A stretch of DNA of 64,000 bases from Polynucleobacter hallstattensis (GCF_018881835.1 NZ_JACVPO010000001.1:620001-684000), one strand, 5' to 3'. Shown: positions 47,841-58,589, counted from the stretch's first letter. Translations and numbers: made by a program. Notes: a model not told the origin generated them from the sequence alone.

Positions 47841-49130
47841 ATGGACACTTTTTTTGATGAATGGCCTTTTATTAGCCAAGTCGCATTAGTCCTATTTTTA
47901 CTCGCACTATCCGGCTTCTTTTCTATGGCCGAAACCAGCATGCTTTCATCCAATCGTCATCGTCTTCGGGCTATGGCTCATGGCGGTAACGCTGGAGCTG
48001 CACTTGCCGAACGACTATTAAAGCGCATGGATTCACTGCTTTCAGTATTGCTGATATCCAACAACCTCATCAATACCATCCTACCAATCTTAGTTACCGG
48101 CATTGCTTTACATATTTTTGGCGATAGCGGCCTGGTGTTATCTATTGCTACATTGGTTGTTGCACTACTCATCATTATTTTTAGCGAGATCACCCCGAAA
48201 GTGATCGGTGCAGCCTTTCCAGAAAAAATTGCAAGTAATGTTGGCTGGTTCATTCTCCCGCTTACTTTTGTACTCAAGCCACTACTTTGGTTCATTAATA
48301 GCTTTGTATCAGGGCTAATGAAAGTCTCCGGATTACAAGCATCTACTGATAACGGCGTCATGAGTAAGGAAGAATTGCGTAGCTTAGTTCTGGAATCTAA
48401 TCGCTTTGTTTCTGCACATCATCGCAATATCTTGTTAAATCTTTTCAATCTTGAAAATATTCTGGTTGATGATGTGATGACGCCCCGCTCAAAAATCGAA
48501 GTTCTAGATCTCTCTCGCCCTATTGTCGAAGTGGTCGAGCAATTGGAAACCTGCTATCACAACAAACTTCCAGTATGCGACGGCGACTCTGAGCGCATCG
48601 TTGGAATTCTATCTGTGAAAAAAGCACTCTCATTACTAGGTAATGCAGAGCTTCATCATGAAGACTTCAGAGCCCTACTCAATGAGCCCTACTTTATTCC
48701 TAGTGGTACGCCCGTTCTGCAGCAGATGCAATTTTTCCAGGATAACCAACAGCGATTAAGCTTAGTAGTGAATGAATATGGCGAAGTCCTTGGTCTAGTG
48801 ACTTTTGAAGACATCGTTGAAGAACTTATCGGTGAATTCACCACCTCATTCTCCAATCTTTCTAACGATCCTCATTGGCTTGCTGATGGTACTTACCTTG
48901 CTAGCGGCACCGCCTCATTGCGAGATTTAAATCGCCTTCTAAAGTTGGATCTGCCGCTCGATGGACCGCGCACCTTAAATGGCCTTATCCTAGAAAAGCT
49001 CGAAGCAATTCCTGATTACGATGTCAGCATTCGTGTTGCTGGCGTGGTGATGGAAATCGTACAGTTTGATGAGCATGGCGTGAAAACTGTGAAGCTATAC
49101 CAACCCCTTTCTCAACCGAATCAAGATTGA
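47841..49130 (+). CDS. CNNM/CorC-family membrane protein with CBS domains
   Basis: The 429 aa protein has a DUF21 membrane domain with four hydrophobic segments (about 1-190, including FLLALSGFFSMAETSML), a CBS pair (about 205-330, DDVMTPRSKIEVLDL and LVVNEYGEVLGLVTFEDIVEELIGE), and a CorC_HlyC domain (about 340-425). Family members take part in Mg2+/Co2+ efflux or homeostasis. Its stop codon overlaps the TTG start of the pilus ATPase gene, so it heads the pilBCD-coaE-zapD operon. Confidence 0.9.
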   Translation: MDTFFDEWPFISQVALVLFLLALSGFFSMAETSMLSSNRHRLRAMAHGGNAGAALAERLLKRMDSLLSVLLISNNLINTILPILVTGIALHIFGDSGLVLSIATLVVALLIIIFSEITPKVIGAAFPEKIASNVGWFILPLTFVLKPLLWFINSFVSGLMKVSGLQASTDNGVMSKEELRSLVLESNRFVSAHHRNILLNLFNLENILVDDVMTPRSKIEVLDLSRPIVEVVEQLETCYHNKLPVCDGDSERIVGILSVKKALSLLGNAELHHEDFRALLNEPYFIPSGTPVLQQMQFFQDNQQRLSLVVNEYGEVLGLVTFEDIVEELIGEFTTSFSNLSNDPHWLADGTYLASGTASLRDLNRLLKLDLPLDGPRTLNGLILEKLEAIPDYDVSIRVAGVVMEIVQFDEHGVKTVKLYQPLSQPNQD

Positions 49131-50197
49131 GTGATCTACTGCATGACTCTCACATCATTCGAACCTGGCATGACATTGCTGTTGATGCATTAAATAATCG
49201 GGCTACGGATATTCATATTGAGGCGAGATCTCAAGAAACCGTAGTACGCATGAGAATAGATGGCCTTCTCACCCAAAAAAACCAATACCCTATTGATTTT
49301 CATGAGCGCCTAATTACGCGCATCAAAATATTGGCGCGTCTTGATATTGCAGAAAAACGTCTGCCTCAAGATGGGCGTCTTGTGATTGGCTATAACTTTA
49401 GCCAGCCCAATATTGATTGCCGCGTATCCATTCTTCCCACTTTGCATGGTGAGAAAGCGGTAGTACGTATTTTGCCTAGTTGCTTGGAAGAGTTGGCGCT
49501 AGATCAAATTGGCTTACTACCAGAGCAACTAAAAATAGTTCAAGAGGCTATTAGTCAAACCAATGGATTGATTCTGGTAACAGGACCTACTGGGAGCGGT
49601 AAGACGCGAACCTTATACAGTTGTTTGAACTCATTGAATCACGTGCAACACAATATTTGCTCGATTGAAGATCCTATTGAAATCAGGCTGCCCGGAATAA
49701 ATCAAGTGGCCTACCACCCAAAAGCGGGGTTAGATTTTCCAACCATTATTCGCGCACTCTTACGACAAGATCCGGACGTCATCATGATTGGTGAAATACG
49801 GGACTCTGCAACCGCGCAGCTAGTCATTCAAGCAGCACAAACAGGACATTTGGTTTTAAGCACCCTTCATACACGTAATGCGATTGGCGCGTTAAGCCGA
49901 CTTAAAAGCCTCGGTGTAGATCAAGAATCGATTGAATCTTGTCTTCGTTGCATCAGCTCTCAAAGATTAATTCGTAAATGCTGTAATCAATGCAATCTCA
50001 TTCTAAGTGAGTTACCTTGTAGGCTTTGCAAGGGATCTGGCTACTTCGGTCGCATTGGTGTCCATGAGGTTTTGGGAGGTAAGCAGTTGTTTGAGTCAGC
50101 TAAAGCTCTAGACATCCACTCAGCAGGAATGCAATTACTAAAGTCGGGCTTAGTAGATCAGATATCGCTAGATGCCGAGCTTGGCACTTGGCATTAG
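49127..50197 (+). CDS. Short PilB/GspE-type assembly ATPase lacking N-terminal domains
   Basis: The 356 aa ATPase has Walker A GPTGSGKT (153-160), the Asp box CSIEDPIE (178-185), Walker B DVIMIGEIRD (217-226), the His box STLHT (245-249) and a zinc tetracysteine C286xxC289...C298xxC301. It powers pilin or pseudopilin assembly. Typical PilB is about 560-570 aa, so the GspE/MshEN N-terminal domain that binds the platform or c-di-GMP is missing; the size matches ComGA of competence systems. The TTG at 49127 overlaps the CorC-type stop; no other start exists before residue 42. Next comes the platform protein. Confidence 0.88.
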   Translation: MSDLLHDSHIIRTWHDIAVDALNNRATDIHIEARSQETVVRMRIDGLLTQKNQYPIDFHERLITRIKILARLDIAEKRLPQDGRLVIGYNFSQPNIDCRVSILPTLHGEKAVVRILPSCLEELALDQIGLLPEQLKIVQEAISQTNGLILVTGPTGSGKTRTLYSCLNSLNHVQHNICSIEDPIEIRLPGINQVAYHPKAGLDFPTIIRALLRQDPDVIMIGEIRDSATAQLVIQAAQTGHLVLSTLHTRNAIGALSRLKSLGVDQESIESCLRCISSQRLIRKCCNQCNLILSELPCRLCKGSGYFGRIGVHEVLGGKQLFESAKALDIHSAGMQLLKSGLVDQISLDAELGTWH

Positions 50198-50202
50198 TCC
50201 GC

Positions 50203-51261
50203 ATGCTTTTCAAGAGAAAGCTCAGCAAGTCTGAGCAACTCCATTTTGCAGAGCAGATGCTTGCCCTTCTTCAGGCTGGCCTTCCCTTGCTCAATGCCAT
50301 CCAACTATTAATTCAGTCTGCACCAAAACCTTGGCAGGCTTGGCTAGAGGATGTTCGCGCACTGCTTCAAAAGGGTAATAGTTTTTCTTTTTGCCTGAGC
50401 TCACAAGATGGAAAATTCTCCCCAGAGTTTTCCAACCTCATCAGAGTCAGCGAGAGAACGGGTGACCTGGGCTTAGCGCTACGCACAATTTCACAACAGC
50501 TAGAAGCCCAGATTGAGTTGCGAAGAAAAGTACAGCAGTCACTAACGTACCCCATCATCACCTTAGGAACATCTTTTCTACTTGTCCTAGTGATGATGGT
50601 CTGGGTTGTGCCCGTATTTGAAGAAGTCTTTGGACATTTTCAGGCTGAGCTTCCAGCGCCAACCAGAATCCTCATTTCTATTTCTACAGGTATTCAAAGT
50701 TACTCTCTAGAAATATTATTTTGTATTCTATTAATGGTTACCGGCTTTATGTCTATCTGGCTCAAATCAAGCTCACTACAAAAATATTGTGATGCCCTCT
50801 TATTACGCATGCCATTCTTTGGCAATTTATTTAGGCTGGCAACGTTGAGTCACTGGTGTCGTACCTTAGGTCATTTGTTAGAAACGGGTTTACCACTCCC
50901 AGACGCTCTAAGAGTTACTGCACAATCCTCTAATCACTGGGTGAGTCATGACTTTAGTGCGGAGATATTTAAACACCTCACCCGTGGCTGGCCATTGGGA
51001 GAGTCGCTGAAACGCGCAGATCGTAAATCACGACTTCTTGACGTAGAAACTTTGCTACTCCTTCACATTGGCGCTGAAAGTGGCGCATTGGCTGACATGT
51101 TGAATAAGCGCGCCACCACTCTAGGCTCCCAGCTAAGTAGCCGACTCAATACACTCAGTCAAAGTTTAGAGCCTGCATTGATTCTGTTTGTTGGTGCCAT
51201 CATTGGCAGTCTAGTCATAATCCTGTATCTACCCATCTTTAATTTAGGACAAATCGTTTAG
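50203..51261 (+). CDS. Type II secretion/type IV pilus platform protein (PilC/GspF family)
   Basis: Inner-membrane platform of pilus-type machines. The 352 aa protein has two T2SSF repeats (about 10-135 and 205-325), each with the pattern FAEQMLALLQAGLPLLNAI or WCRTLGHLLETGLPLPDAL, and three membrane helices (about 116-138, 170-187, 324-345). It is shorter than the usual 400 aa because the N-terminal cytoplasmic tip is cut. ATG at 50203 lies 5 bases after the ATPase stop. Its stop overlaps the GTG of the peptidase gene by one base. Confidence 0.9.
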   Translation: MLFKRKLSKSEQLHFAEQMLALLQAGLPLLNAIQLLIQSAPKPWQAWLEDVRALLQKGNSFSFCLSSQDGKFSPEFSNLIRVSERTGDLGLALRTISQQLEAQIELRRKVQQSLTYPIITLGTSFLLVLVMMVWVVPVFEEVFGHFQAELPAPTRILISISTGIQSYSLEILFCILLMVTGFMSIWLKSSSLQKYCDALLLRMPFFGNLFRLATLSHWCRTLGHLLETGLPLPDALRVTAQSSNHWVSHDFSAEIFKHLTRGWPLGESLKRADRKSRLLDVETLLLLHIGAESGALADMLNKRATTLGSQLSSRLNTLSQSLEPALILFVGAIIGSLVIILYLPIFNLGQIV

Positions 51262-51761
51262 TGGATCCCACAGTAAGCATCTGGATAATTCAATCTCTGC
51301 TGATACTGGCTTTACTGTATTTGGCTCATATCGATTGGCGCACTTTCCGTCTACCGAATGCAATCACCTTCCCCTTGATCATTCTAGGCATTGTTTTTAA
51401 CGCATTCTCAGACTTACGCTTCACCACCCCAAACTCGGCATGCGTTGGAGCATTTCTAGCGTATGGTTTGCTGTGGGCATTAAATACTGGCTATCGTCTC
51501 CTGAAAAACCGAGATGGTATTGGCATGGGTGATGCCAAGCTCTTGGCGGCCCTGGGTGCCTGGTTGGGCTTGAACGCTCTACCTAGCATTCTCCTGATGG
51601 CTTCCATTGCAGGGATACTAGGTGGCATTATTTGGCTTAAATTGCGTAGACATCATTTACGGGAAGCATTTCCTTTTGGCCCCTTTTTAGCTATTGCTGG
51701 CATCATTGAGTTGTTATGGCCTCAACTCATTCAAACTTTGGTTCTGCCCAAGCTGATCTAA
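51261..51761 (+). CDS. Prepilin peptidase without N-terminal methyltransferase domain
   Basis: Aspartyl protease of the A24 family that clips prepilin leaders. The 166 aa protein has 5-6 membrane helices and the catalytic pair Asp25 (AHIDWRTFRLPN) and Asp91 (GIGMGDAKLLAALGAWLG). The usual 280-290 aa PilD has an N-terminal zinc/N-methyltransferase domain that is absent here, as in TadV/CpaA-type peptidases. It starts from GTG at 51261. Its last 46 bases overlap coaE. Confidence 0.88.
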   Translation: MDPTVSIWIIQSLLILALLYLAHIDWRTFRLPNAITFPLIILGIVFNAFSDLRFTTPNSACVGAFLAYGLLWALNTGYRLLKNRDGIGMGDAKLLAALGAWLGLNALPSILLMASIAGILGGIIWLKLRRHHLREAFPFGPFLAIAGIIELLWPQLIQTLVLPKLI

Positions 51762-52402
51762 AAGCCCTGAAAGGGAAAATTCCTCTCATTGGCTTAACAG
51801 GTGGCATTGGGTCTGGAAAAACTGCGGTTAGTAACCTGCTGGGTGGGCACGGGGCCGGTGTTATTGATACAGATAAGATCTCACATCAAATCACCGCCCC
51901 TGGTGGAAAAGCGATTCCATTAATTACCAAGGTTTTCGGTGCTGACTTTATTGATCCCCAAGGTGCCCTTAATCGACCTAAGATGCGGACTGTAGTCTTC
52001 GAAGATCCCAGCTCCCGTCAGGTTTTAGAGCAAATTACTCACCCCTTGATTCAGGAGGAAACTGCTAAGCAAGCCCTTGAACTGGCTAAGTCTGGAGCGC
52101 CCTACCTTGTTTTTGTGGTTCCCCTGCTAATTGAATCTGGATTTTGGATCAAGTTCATTGACTATCTTGTGGTGGTGGATTGCCCAGAAGAAACCCAAAT
52201 CCAACGAGTGATGCACCGCAACAATATGACACGCTCAAATGTGGAAAATATTCTCAAAGCGCAAACTAGCCGAAATGCTCGTCTAACAGCAGCCAATGCT
52301 GTTATCGAAAATCAAGGTAGCTTAGATGAGCTCAAGCCAGCGGTTTTAAAACTGCACCAACAATTACTCAAAATTTTAGAAGAGCCTTTAAGTTCGTCAT
52401 AG
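51716..52402 (+). CDS. coaE: Dephospho-CoA kinase
   Basis: Last step of coenzyme A synthesis. The 228 aa P-loop protein has LTGGIGSGKT at 27-36, then DTDKISHQITAPGGKA, LEQITHPLIQEE, VVPLLIESGFW and VDCPEETQIQRVMHRNNM. It carries about 22 residues ahead of the usual N-terminus and overlaps the peptidase gene by 46 bases; no other ATG, GTG or TTG is available between. The pilD-coaE-zapD order is typical of gamma- and betaproteobacteria. Confidence 0.94.
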   Translation: MASTHSNFGSAQADLKALKGKIPLIGLTGGIGSGKTAVSNLLGGHGAGVIDTDKISHQITAPGGKAIPLITKVFGADFIDPQGALNRPKMRTVVFEDPSSRQVLEQITHPLIQEETAKQALELAKSGAPYLVFVVPLLIESGFWIKFIDYLVVVDCPEETQIQRVMHRNNMTRSNVENILKAQTSRNARLTAANAVIENQGSLDELKPAVLKLHQQLLKILEEPLSSS

Positions 52403-52413
52403 AATATAGGCTT

Positions 52414-53166
52414 GTGATTGTCTACGAATACCCTTTCAATGAATTAGTTCGAAGCATGCTTCGGCTGGAGTATTTGTTCGCCCGCTTTAATCACTTCCTC
52501 CGATCAGATGACCCCGAGTTACACCACAATGCGATTGCAATGTTGTTTGACCTGGGTGACATTGGTTCTAGAGGCGATATTAAATCCCTGTTGCTAAAAG
52601 AATTTGAGCGCCAAAGATATGCCTTAAATGGCTTAAAGTCCTCCCAAAAGGTGGATCAAGAAGCGCTTACACAAACGCTGTCTGAGATTGATAAAGCTGC
52701 GCAAAATATTAATCAGTCTGTGGGTAAGCCTAATGCTGCAATTACCGAGAGTGAGTGGCTTAATGCTATTAGGGCACGACTAAATATTCCTGGTGGAACA
52801 AGTCCGATTGATTTACCTAGCTACCATGCGTGGAAAAATACTTCTTCAACTCAACGTAGAGAGTTGTTAGATAAATACGTTGCACCGCTTTTGCCATGGC
52901 ATGAAGCTTGTCAAATTTTCTTAAGGCTACTTCGCCAGTCTGGCGAGGCTAAAGATGTTGTGGCACATCAAGGTGCTTACCAACAGGCGCCGTCAGGCAA
53001 GGTGTATCAATTAATGCGCATTGCTGTTGAAGATGACATCCTCTATTCAGAAATCAGCGCAAATAAATATCTGCTCTCAATTCGCTTTCTGAAGATCGAT
53101 CAAGATAAAAAGCCGCAGACCATCAATGAGGATGTGCCTTTTAGGCTTACCCTCTGCCAGCTCTAA
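52414..53166 (+). CDS. zapD: Cell division protein ZapD
   Basis: FtsZ-bundling protein of the Z-ring. The 250 aa product begins (GTG start) IVYEYPFNELVRSMLRLEYLF, followed by a long helical domain and a C-terminal beta domain with FLRLLRQSGEAKDVVAHQGAYQQ, all typical of ZapD/YacF. Its partner ftsZ is at 60650. The small zinc protein gene yacG, which often follows, is absent. It overlaps the end of mutT by 4 bases. Confidence 0.94.
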   Translation: MIVYEYPFNELVRSMLRLEYLFARFNHFLRSDDPELHHNAIAMLFDLGDIGSRGDIKSLLLKEFERQRYALNGLKSSQKVDQEALTQTLSEIDKAAQNINQSVGKPNAAITESEWLNAIRARLNIPGGTSPIDLPSYHAWKNTSSTQRRELLDKYVAPLLPWHEACQIFLRLLRQSGEAKDVVAHQGAYQQAPSGKVYQLMRIAVEDDILYSEISANKYLLSIRFLKIDQDKKPQTINEDVPFRLTLCQL

Positions 53167-53579
53167 ATCTTTAGCTGTTTGAGCTTTTCTAGCATGGGCC
53201 ATGCCGCGGGCAATAAGGGCTCCACCGTCGGAGGTGCATCTCCAAGCAACTGCCAAGAGAGTGCCTGACCCTCACAACCTGCGGGTACACCAGTCCATTT
53301 TCGAATGATGCTGACATGCAAGCGTACATAAGCATGTGGATAGTCATGCTCTAAGACAAGCAACTCCTCACTAGACTCAATATCGATTCCAAGCTCTTCT
53401 TGTAATTCACGTTTTAGCGCTGCGAATACAGATTCACCGGCTTCAATTTTTCCACCAGGCACTTCCCAGTAGCCAGCATAAGGTTTGCCCTCTGGACGCT
53501 GACCCATAAGAAAGCGACCTTCCGCATCCAATAGAATTCCAGCGGCAACTTCCGTCACGGGGCGATTAGTATTACTCAT
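53163..53579 (-). CDS. mutT: Nudix hydrolase, MutT-like (8-oxo-dGTP diphosphatase)
   Basis: The 138 aa protein has the Nudix box from GGKIEAGESVFAALKREL to EELGI, preceded by FLMGQRPEGKPYAGYWEVP. Those residues fit MutT, which clears oxidised dGTP from the nucleotide pool. The location between zapD and argJ is the common betaproteobacterial place for this gene. It follows the DUF815 ATPase by 13 bases on the same strand. Confidence 0.88.
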   Translation of the reverse strand: MSNTNRPVTEVAAGILLDAEGRFLMGQRPEGKPYAGYWEVPGGKIEAGESVFAALKRELQEELGIDIESSEELLVLEHDYPHAYVRLHVSIIRKWTGVPAGCEGQALSWQLLGDAPPTVEPLLPAAWPMLEKLKQLKI

Positions 53580-53592
53580 GCATCGTCAATAA

Positions 53593-54453
53593 TTAAGCGG
53601 CATGTGAACCGGCCCAGTGCTTAGCAAATTGCCAAGCCACACGACCAGACCGCGAACCACGCTCTAAAGCCCAGACCAATGCCTCAGCTCTAGCACCCTC
53701 AATCTGCGCATCACTTAAACCAAAATGGCGTAACCAATGGGCCACAATTTCTAGATACTCATCTTGTTTTGGTGGATAGAAAGAAAGCCATAAGCCAAAA
53801 CGCTCTGATAGAGAAATTTTTTCCTCCACAACTTCACCAGGATGAATTTCTCCATCATCGCCATGAACATAACTCTCGTTATCTTTCATGTATTCAGGCA
53901 AGAGATGACGTCGGTTAGAAGTGGCATAAATTAAGATATTGTCCACTTGAGCTGACACAGAGCCATCCAAAGCAGACTTCATCGACTTATAACCAGATTC
54001 ACCATCCTCAAATGAGAGGTCATCACAAAAAACAATAAAGCGCTCTGGACGATCGGCCAATAAATCCGTGATGTCAGCTAAGTCAGCTAAATGCTCTTTT
54101 TCAACCTCAACTAAGCGCAAGCCTTGGCTAGCAAACTCATGCAAGCTGGCTTTGATGAGCGACGACTTTCCTGTACCACGTGCGCCTGTTAATAAAATAT
54201 TATTAGCGGGCTTCTTCTGAATAAAATTTTTCGTATTGTCACGAATTGCATCACGTTGCCGATCGATATTTTTTAGATCTTCAAATGAGATATTAGCGAC
54301 ATGCTTTACTGGCTGCAAAAATCCAATGCTTCCAAAGATACTATCGCGACGACGCCATCTAAAAGCAGTTGAAGATTTCCACTGCTCTTCTGTCAATGCT
54401 TTAGGCAAAAACGTTTCAAGATGACTTAAGAGTTGCTCTAATTTTTCATTCAT
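53593..54453 (-). CDS. DUF815 AAA-type ATPase
   Basis: The 286 aa protein has Walker A GARGTGKSS (90-98), a Walker B-like RFIVFCDDLSFE, a sensor 1-like ILIYATSNRRHLLPEY, and a C-terminal RSGRVAWQFAKHW. This is the DUF815 family of P-loop ATPases, found in most betaproteobacteria beside argJ and mutT, with no established function. The operon argJ-DUF815-mutT is tightly spaced. Confidence 0.88.
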   Translation of the reverse strand: MNEKLEQLLSHLETFLPKALTEEQWKSSTAFRWRRRDSIFGSIGFLQPVKHVANISFEDLKNIDRQRDAIRDNTKNFIQKKPANNILLTGARGTGKSSLIKASLHEFASQGLRLVEVEKEHLADLADITDLLADRPERFIVFCDDLSFEDGESGYKSMKSALDGSVSAQVDNILIYATSNRRHLLPEYMKDNESYVHGDDGEIHPGEVVEEKISLSERFGLWLSFYPPKQDEYLEIVAHWLRHFGLSDAQIEGARAEALVWALERGSRSGRVAWQFAKHWAGSHAA

Positions 54454-54464
54454 ATAACGAGTTC

Positions 54465-55700
54465 CTATGAGCGGTAATCAGCATTTATAGAAACGTAGTC
54501 GTGCGATAGATCACAAGTCCACATTGTCTGCTGCGCTGATCCGCGACCTAGATCAATCTTGATAGTAATTTCTGGCGCCTGCATTACCCTCTGACCATCA
54601 AGCTCCTGATAATCAGGATTGCGGCCACCATTCTTGGCAACCCACACATCTCCCAGCCACATTTGCACCTGGTTCACGTCAAGATCAGTAATACCAGCAT
54701 AGCCAATCGCAGCAAGGATACGGCCTAAGTTAGGATCGCTCGCAAAGAAGGCTGTCTTTACTAAAGGTGAGTGAGCGATTGCCTCCGCTACTAAGCGACA
54801 CTCCTCTTCAGTCTTACCGCCTTGCACATCAATCGTAATAAATTTCGTTGCGCCCTCACCATCTCTCACAATCATTTGAGCAAGCTTGCGTGCAAGATCA
54901 ATTAATGCAGTCCGAACTAAACTATAAGTAGCATCATTGGTTGATGCAATCTGCACGGCTGATTGACCAGTTGCCATGATGATGAATGAATCATTAGTCG
55001 AGGTGTCTCCATCAATCGTAATTGCGTTAAATGATTGATCAGCAACCTCTTGAGTCAAGGCCGCAAGTAAGCCCGGTGCAAAACCAATATCAGTTGCAAT
55101 GAATCCCAACATGGTTGCCATATTAGGGTGAATCATTCCTGCGCCCTTGCAGATACCAGTAATAGTCACGGGCCCATCTGGAGTCTGCACTATCACCGAT
55201 GTCGCCTTAGGCTGAGTATCCGTTGTCATGATCGCTTCTGCCGCATCAAGCCAATGGTCTTCGCCTAGATTGGCCACTGCCTTAGGCAATCCAGTAATCA
55301 ACCGATCAATTGGCAGCGGATCAAGAATCACACCCGTTGAAAACGGAAGAATTTGCTCCGAATTAATCTTGAGCTCTTTAGCTAACTCAGTACAAGTTGC
55401 TAAAGCATCTTGCATGCCTCGCTCACCAGTACCTGCATTGGCATTACCAGTATTGACCACCAAAGCGCGAATCTCGCCTTTAGAGCCGTTCAAAGCCAAA
55501 TGCTCTCGGCAAACCTGAACCGGCGCAGCGCAGAAACGATTTAAAGTAAAAACACCGGCAACTTGTGAGCCAGGGACTAAGGTCATCACCAATAAATCCT
55601 TGCGATTGGCCTTTTTGATTCCAGCTTCAGCGGTGCCCATCTGAAAACCTTTGACAGGCTTTAGTTGGTCTTTTTGGGGGAGTGTTAGGTTAACTGTCAT
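54465..55700 (-). CDS. argJ: Bifunctional glutamate N-acetyltransferase/ornithine acetyltransferase
   Basis: Recycles the acetyl group between N-acetylornithine and glutamate in arginine synthesis. The 411 aa proenzyme has the self-cleavage site [10 protein letters not shown] with nucleophile Thr196, plus [13 protein letters not shown] and [11 protein letters not shown]. The product would split into alpha (1-195) and beta (196-411) chains. It follows secA on the same strand. Confidence 0.96.
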   Translation of the reverse strand: MTVNLTLPQKDQLKPVKGFQMGTAEAGIKKANRKDLLVMTLVPGSQVAGVFTLNRFCAAPVQVCREHLALNGSKGEIRALVVNTGNANAGTGERGMQDALATCTELAKELKINSEQILPFSTGVILDPLPIDRLITGLPKAVANLGEDHWLDAAEAIMTTDTQPKATSVIVQTPDGPVTITGICKGAGMIHPNMATMLGFIATDIGFAPGLLAALTQEVADQSFNAITIDGDTSTNDSFIIMATGQSAVQIASTNDATYSLVRTALIDLARKLAQMIVRDGEGATKFITIDVQGGKTEEECRLVAEAIAHSPLVKTAFFASDPNLGRILAAIGYAGITDLDVNQVQMWLGDVWVAKNGGRNPDYQELDGQRVMQAPEITIKIDLGRGSAQQTMWTCDLSHDYVSINADYRS

Positions 55701-55769
55701 GGTCTGACAATTGTAGATGAGGCCTTGCAGAACTGCCGGATCTAGCAGCTCTTTTAGATTCTATTTAGC

Positions 55770-58535
55770 TTAACTTAACGCGCCGCAGCAGTTCTTATAT
55801 TTCTTACCACTTCCGCAGGTACAAGGATCATTTCGACCCACCTTAGGACCAGCTCGCAATGGCGCTGGAATAATTTCAATTGCTGCGCCACGATCGCCAG
55901 TTGATCCAGCCACCTCAAGGTCTGCATCAGCATGCTGATATTGCACATCTGAGAGTTTGGCTAAATCCTCATTGATTGACTCGGAGGCCTCATCTAGCTC
56001 ACTGGCACTACGAATCTGCACCGTCATAATGCTTTTCACAACATCATTCTTAATGACATTGAGCAACTCACCATATAGCTCAAATGCTTCACGGCGATAC
56101 TCTTGTTTTGGATCTTTTTGAGCATAGCCACGTAAATGGATACCTTGGCGCAAATGGTCCAAGGCAGCCAAATGTTCACGCCAATGAGTATCTAAACTGT
56201 AGAGTAAAACCGAGCGCTCAAACCCAGCGAAAGATGTGCGTCCGGAAAGCTCTACTTTTGCATCATAAGTTTCTTTTGCAATCGCTAGAACACGATCAAC
56301 AATTTGCTCATCATCCATAGACTCAGCATTTTCAACCCAGTTTTTCAGGTCAACCATTAAACCCCAGTCGTTAACCAATACATTCTCTAGGCCAACTAAA
56401 TCCCACTGCTCCTCCATAGACTCCAAAGGAATATATAGAGCGCAAATGCCACGCAAGACATCTTCGCGCAAGTTAGCAATCAACTCACCAACATCAGCGC
56501 TTTCGAGAACCTCATTTCTAAGACGATAAGTTTCTTTACGCTGATCATTGGCAACGTCGTCGTATTCCAACAATTGCTTACGAATATCAAAGTTACGACC
56601 TTCCACTTTACGCTGAGCTGACTCAATAGAGCGAGTGACCATGCCCGCTTCAATTGGCTCACCGTCTGGCATTTTGAGACGATCCATGACTGCGCGTAGA
56701 CGATCTCCAGCGAAAATACGCAAAAGCGAATCATCTAAAGAAAGATAAAAACGGGAAGAGCCAGGGTCGCCCTGACGACCAGCACGACCACGAAGCTGAT
56801 TATCGATACGACGACTCTCGTGGCGCTCCGTACCAATAATGTGCAAACCACCAGCGACTAACACTTGATCATGCAAGCTTTGCCATTCGTCCTGCAAAGT
56901 CTTAATCTTGCCCGCTTTTTCTGCATTTGAAAGAGCTGTGTCCGCTTCAATTAAAGAGGACTGCTTACCAACGTTACCACCCAAAACAATGTCTGTTCCA
57001 CGACCTGCCATATTAGTAGCAATGGTAATCATCTTTGGTCTACCAGCCTGAGCAATGATCTCGGCTTCGCGAGCATGCTGTTTAGCATTCAAGACCTGAT
57101 GCGGCAATTTGCGCTGATCTAACAATCCTGCAATGAGTTCTGAATTCTCAATCGAAGTTGTACCCACCAAGACAGGCTGACCACGCTTGTAACAATCCTC
57201 AATATCCTTGATCACTGCGTCGTAACGCTCGCGCGATGTCTTATAAATCTGATCTTGACGATCTTTTCTTTGACTGATGCGATTTGGAGGAATGACTACA
57301 GTCTCAAGACTATAGATTTCCTTGAACTCATAAGCTTCAGTATCGGCAGTACCAGTCATACCGGCCAACTTGCCATACATACGGAAGTAGTTCTGGAAAG
57401 TGATCGTGGCTAGCGTCTGATTCTCATTCTGAATCTGCACACCTTCTTTTGCCTCTACAGCTTGATGCAAACCATCAGACCAACGGCGACCCTGCATTAA
57501 GCGTCCCGTGAACTCATCAACAATAATCACTTCTTTATTTTGAACGACATATTGCTGATCACGGTTGTACAGAGTATGCGCACGCAATGCTGCGTAAACG
57601 TGGTGCATCAAAGTAATATTTTGTGGGGCATACAAGGAGTCGCCATCATTCAAGGCGCCAATCTCAACCAAGACTGTCTCAGCCTTGTCATGACCGCGCT
57701 CTGTTAAATAGACTTGATTGGACTTTTCATCAACCCAGTAGTCGCCTGGCTTTTCAACACCAGTGCCATCTGCTTTCTCTTCACCGATTTGGCGCTCCAA
57801 GTAAGCAGGCAATGCATTGATCTTGATATACAAATCAGTATGGTCTTCAGCCTGACCAGAAATGATCAGTGGGGTGCGCGCCTCATCAATCAAAATAGAG
57901 TCCACCTCGTCGACAATCGCATAGGCTAGGCCACGCTGAACACGCTGACCTAAGTCTTGCACCATATTGTCACGAAGGTAATCAAAACCAAATTCGTTAT
58001 TAGTTCCGTAGGTAATGTCTGCTGCATAAGCCTCTTGCTTAGTGGTGTGATCCATCTGAGATAGATTCACGCCAACCTTCATTCCTAGGAAGTTATAGAG
58101 AGTTGACATCCACTCGGCATCGCGCTGAGCCAAATAATCATTTACTGTAATGACGTGAACACCCTTACCTGTGAGGGCATTTAAATAGACGGGGAGCGTA
58201 GCGGTTAAAGTTTTACCTTCACCAGTTCCCATTTCAGCAATCTTGCCTTGATGCAATGCAAGACCACCCATCATCTGCGCATCAAAATGGCGCATCTTCA
58301 TCACTCGTGTACTTGCTTCACGAACTACAGCAAAAGCTTCTGGAGCAATATCATCCAATGACTCACCCGCGGCTAAACGTGACTTGAACTCAGCAGTTTT
58401 TGCTTGCAGTGCGGCATCATCCAAAGCTTGCATGCTAGGCTCGAAAGCGCTAACTTTGGCAACTGCTTTGCGATACTGTTTTAAGAGGCGGTCGTTACGA
58501 CTGCCGACCAGGGTTTTAAGAAGACCGATTACCAT
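55770..58535 (-). CDS. secA: Preprotein translocase ATPase SecA
   Basis: Motor for Sec-dependent export at the inner membrane. The 921 aa protein has Walker A MGTGEGKT (102-109), [50 protein letters not shown] and [14 protein letters not shown]. The C-terminal zinc and SecB-binding element [13 protein letters not shown] is intact. The position between lpxC/dciA and argJ is normal for betaproteobacteria. Confidence 0.98.
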   Translation of the reverse strand: MVIGLLKTLVGSRNDRLLKQYRKAVAKVSAFEPSMQALDDAALQAKTAEFKSRLAAGESLDDIAPEAFAVVREASTRVMKMRHFDAQMMGGLALHQGKIAEMGTGEGKTLTATLPVYLNALTGKGVHVITVNDYLAQRDAEWMSTLYNFLGMKVGVNLSQMDHTTKQEAYAADITYGTNNEFGFDYLRDNMVQDLGQRVQRGLAYAIVDEVDSILIDEARTPLIISGQAEDHTDLYIKINALPAYLERQIGEEKADGTGVEKPGDYWVDEKSNQVYLTERGHDKAETVLVEIGALNDGDSLYAPQNITLMHHVYAALRAHTLYNRDQQYVVQNKEVIIVDEFTGRLMQGRRWSDGLHQAVEAKEGVQIQNENQTLATITFQNYFRMYGKLAGMTGTADTEAYEFKEIYSLETVVIPPNRISQRKDRQDQIYKTSRERYDAVIKDIEDCYKRGQPVLVGTTSIENSELIAGLLDQRKLPHQVLNAKQHAREAEIIAQAGRPKMITIATNMAGRGTDIVLGGNVGKQSSLIEADTALSNAEKAGKIKTLQDEWQSLHDQVLVAGGLHIIGTERHESRRIDNQLRGRAGRQGDPGSSRFYLSLDDSLLRIFAGDRLRAVMDRLKMPDGEPIEAGMVTRSIESAQRKVEGRNFDIRKQLLEYDDVANDQRKETYRLRNEVLESADVGELIANLREDVLRGICALYIPLESMEEQWDLVGLENVLVNDWGLMVDLKNWVENAESMDDEQIVDRVLAIAKETYDAKVELSGRTSFAGFERSVLLYSLDTHWREHLAALDHLRQGIHLRGYAQKDPKQEYRREAFELYGELLNVIKNDVVKSIMTVQIRSASELDEASESINEDLAKLSDVQYQHADADLEVAGSTGDRGAAIEIIPAPLRAGPKVGRNDPCTCGSGKKYKNCCGALS

Positions 58536-58589
58536 GGGATATTGAAGTAAATTAAGACCTTGAGTTTATCACCCGCACCCTCTTTTTAT

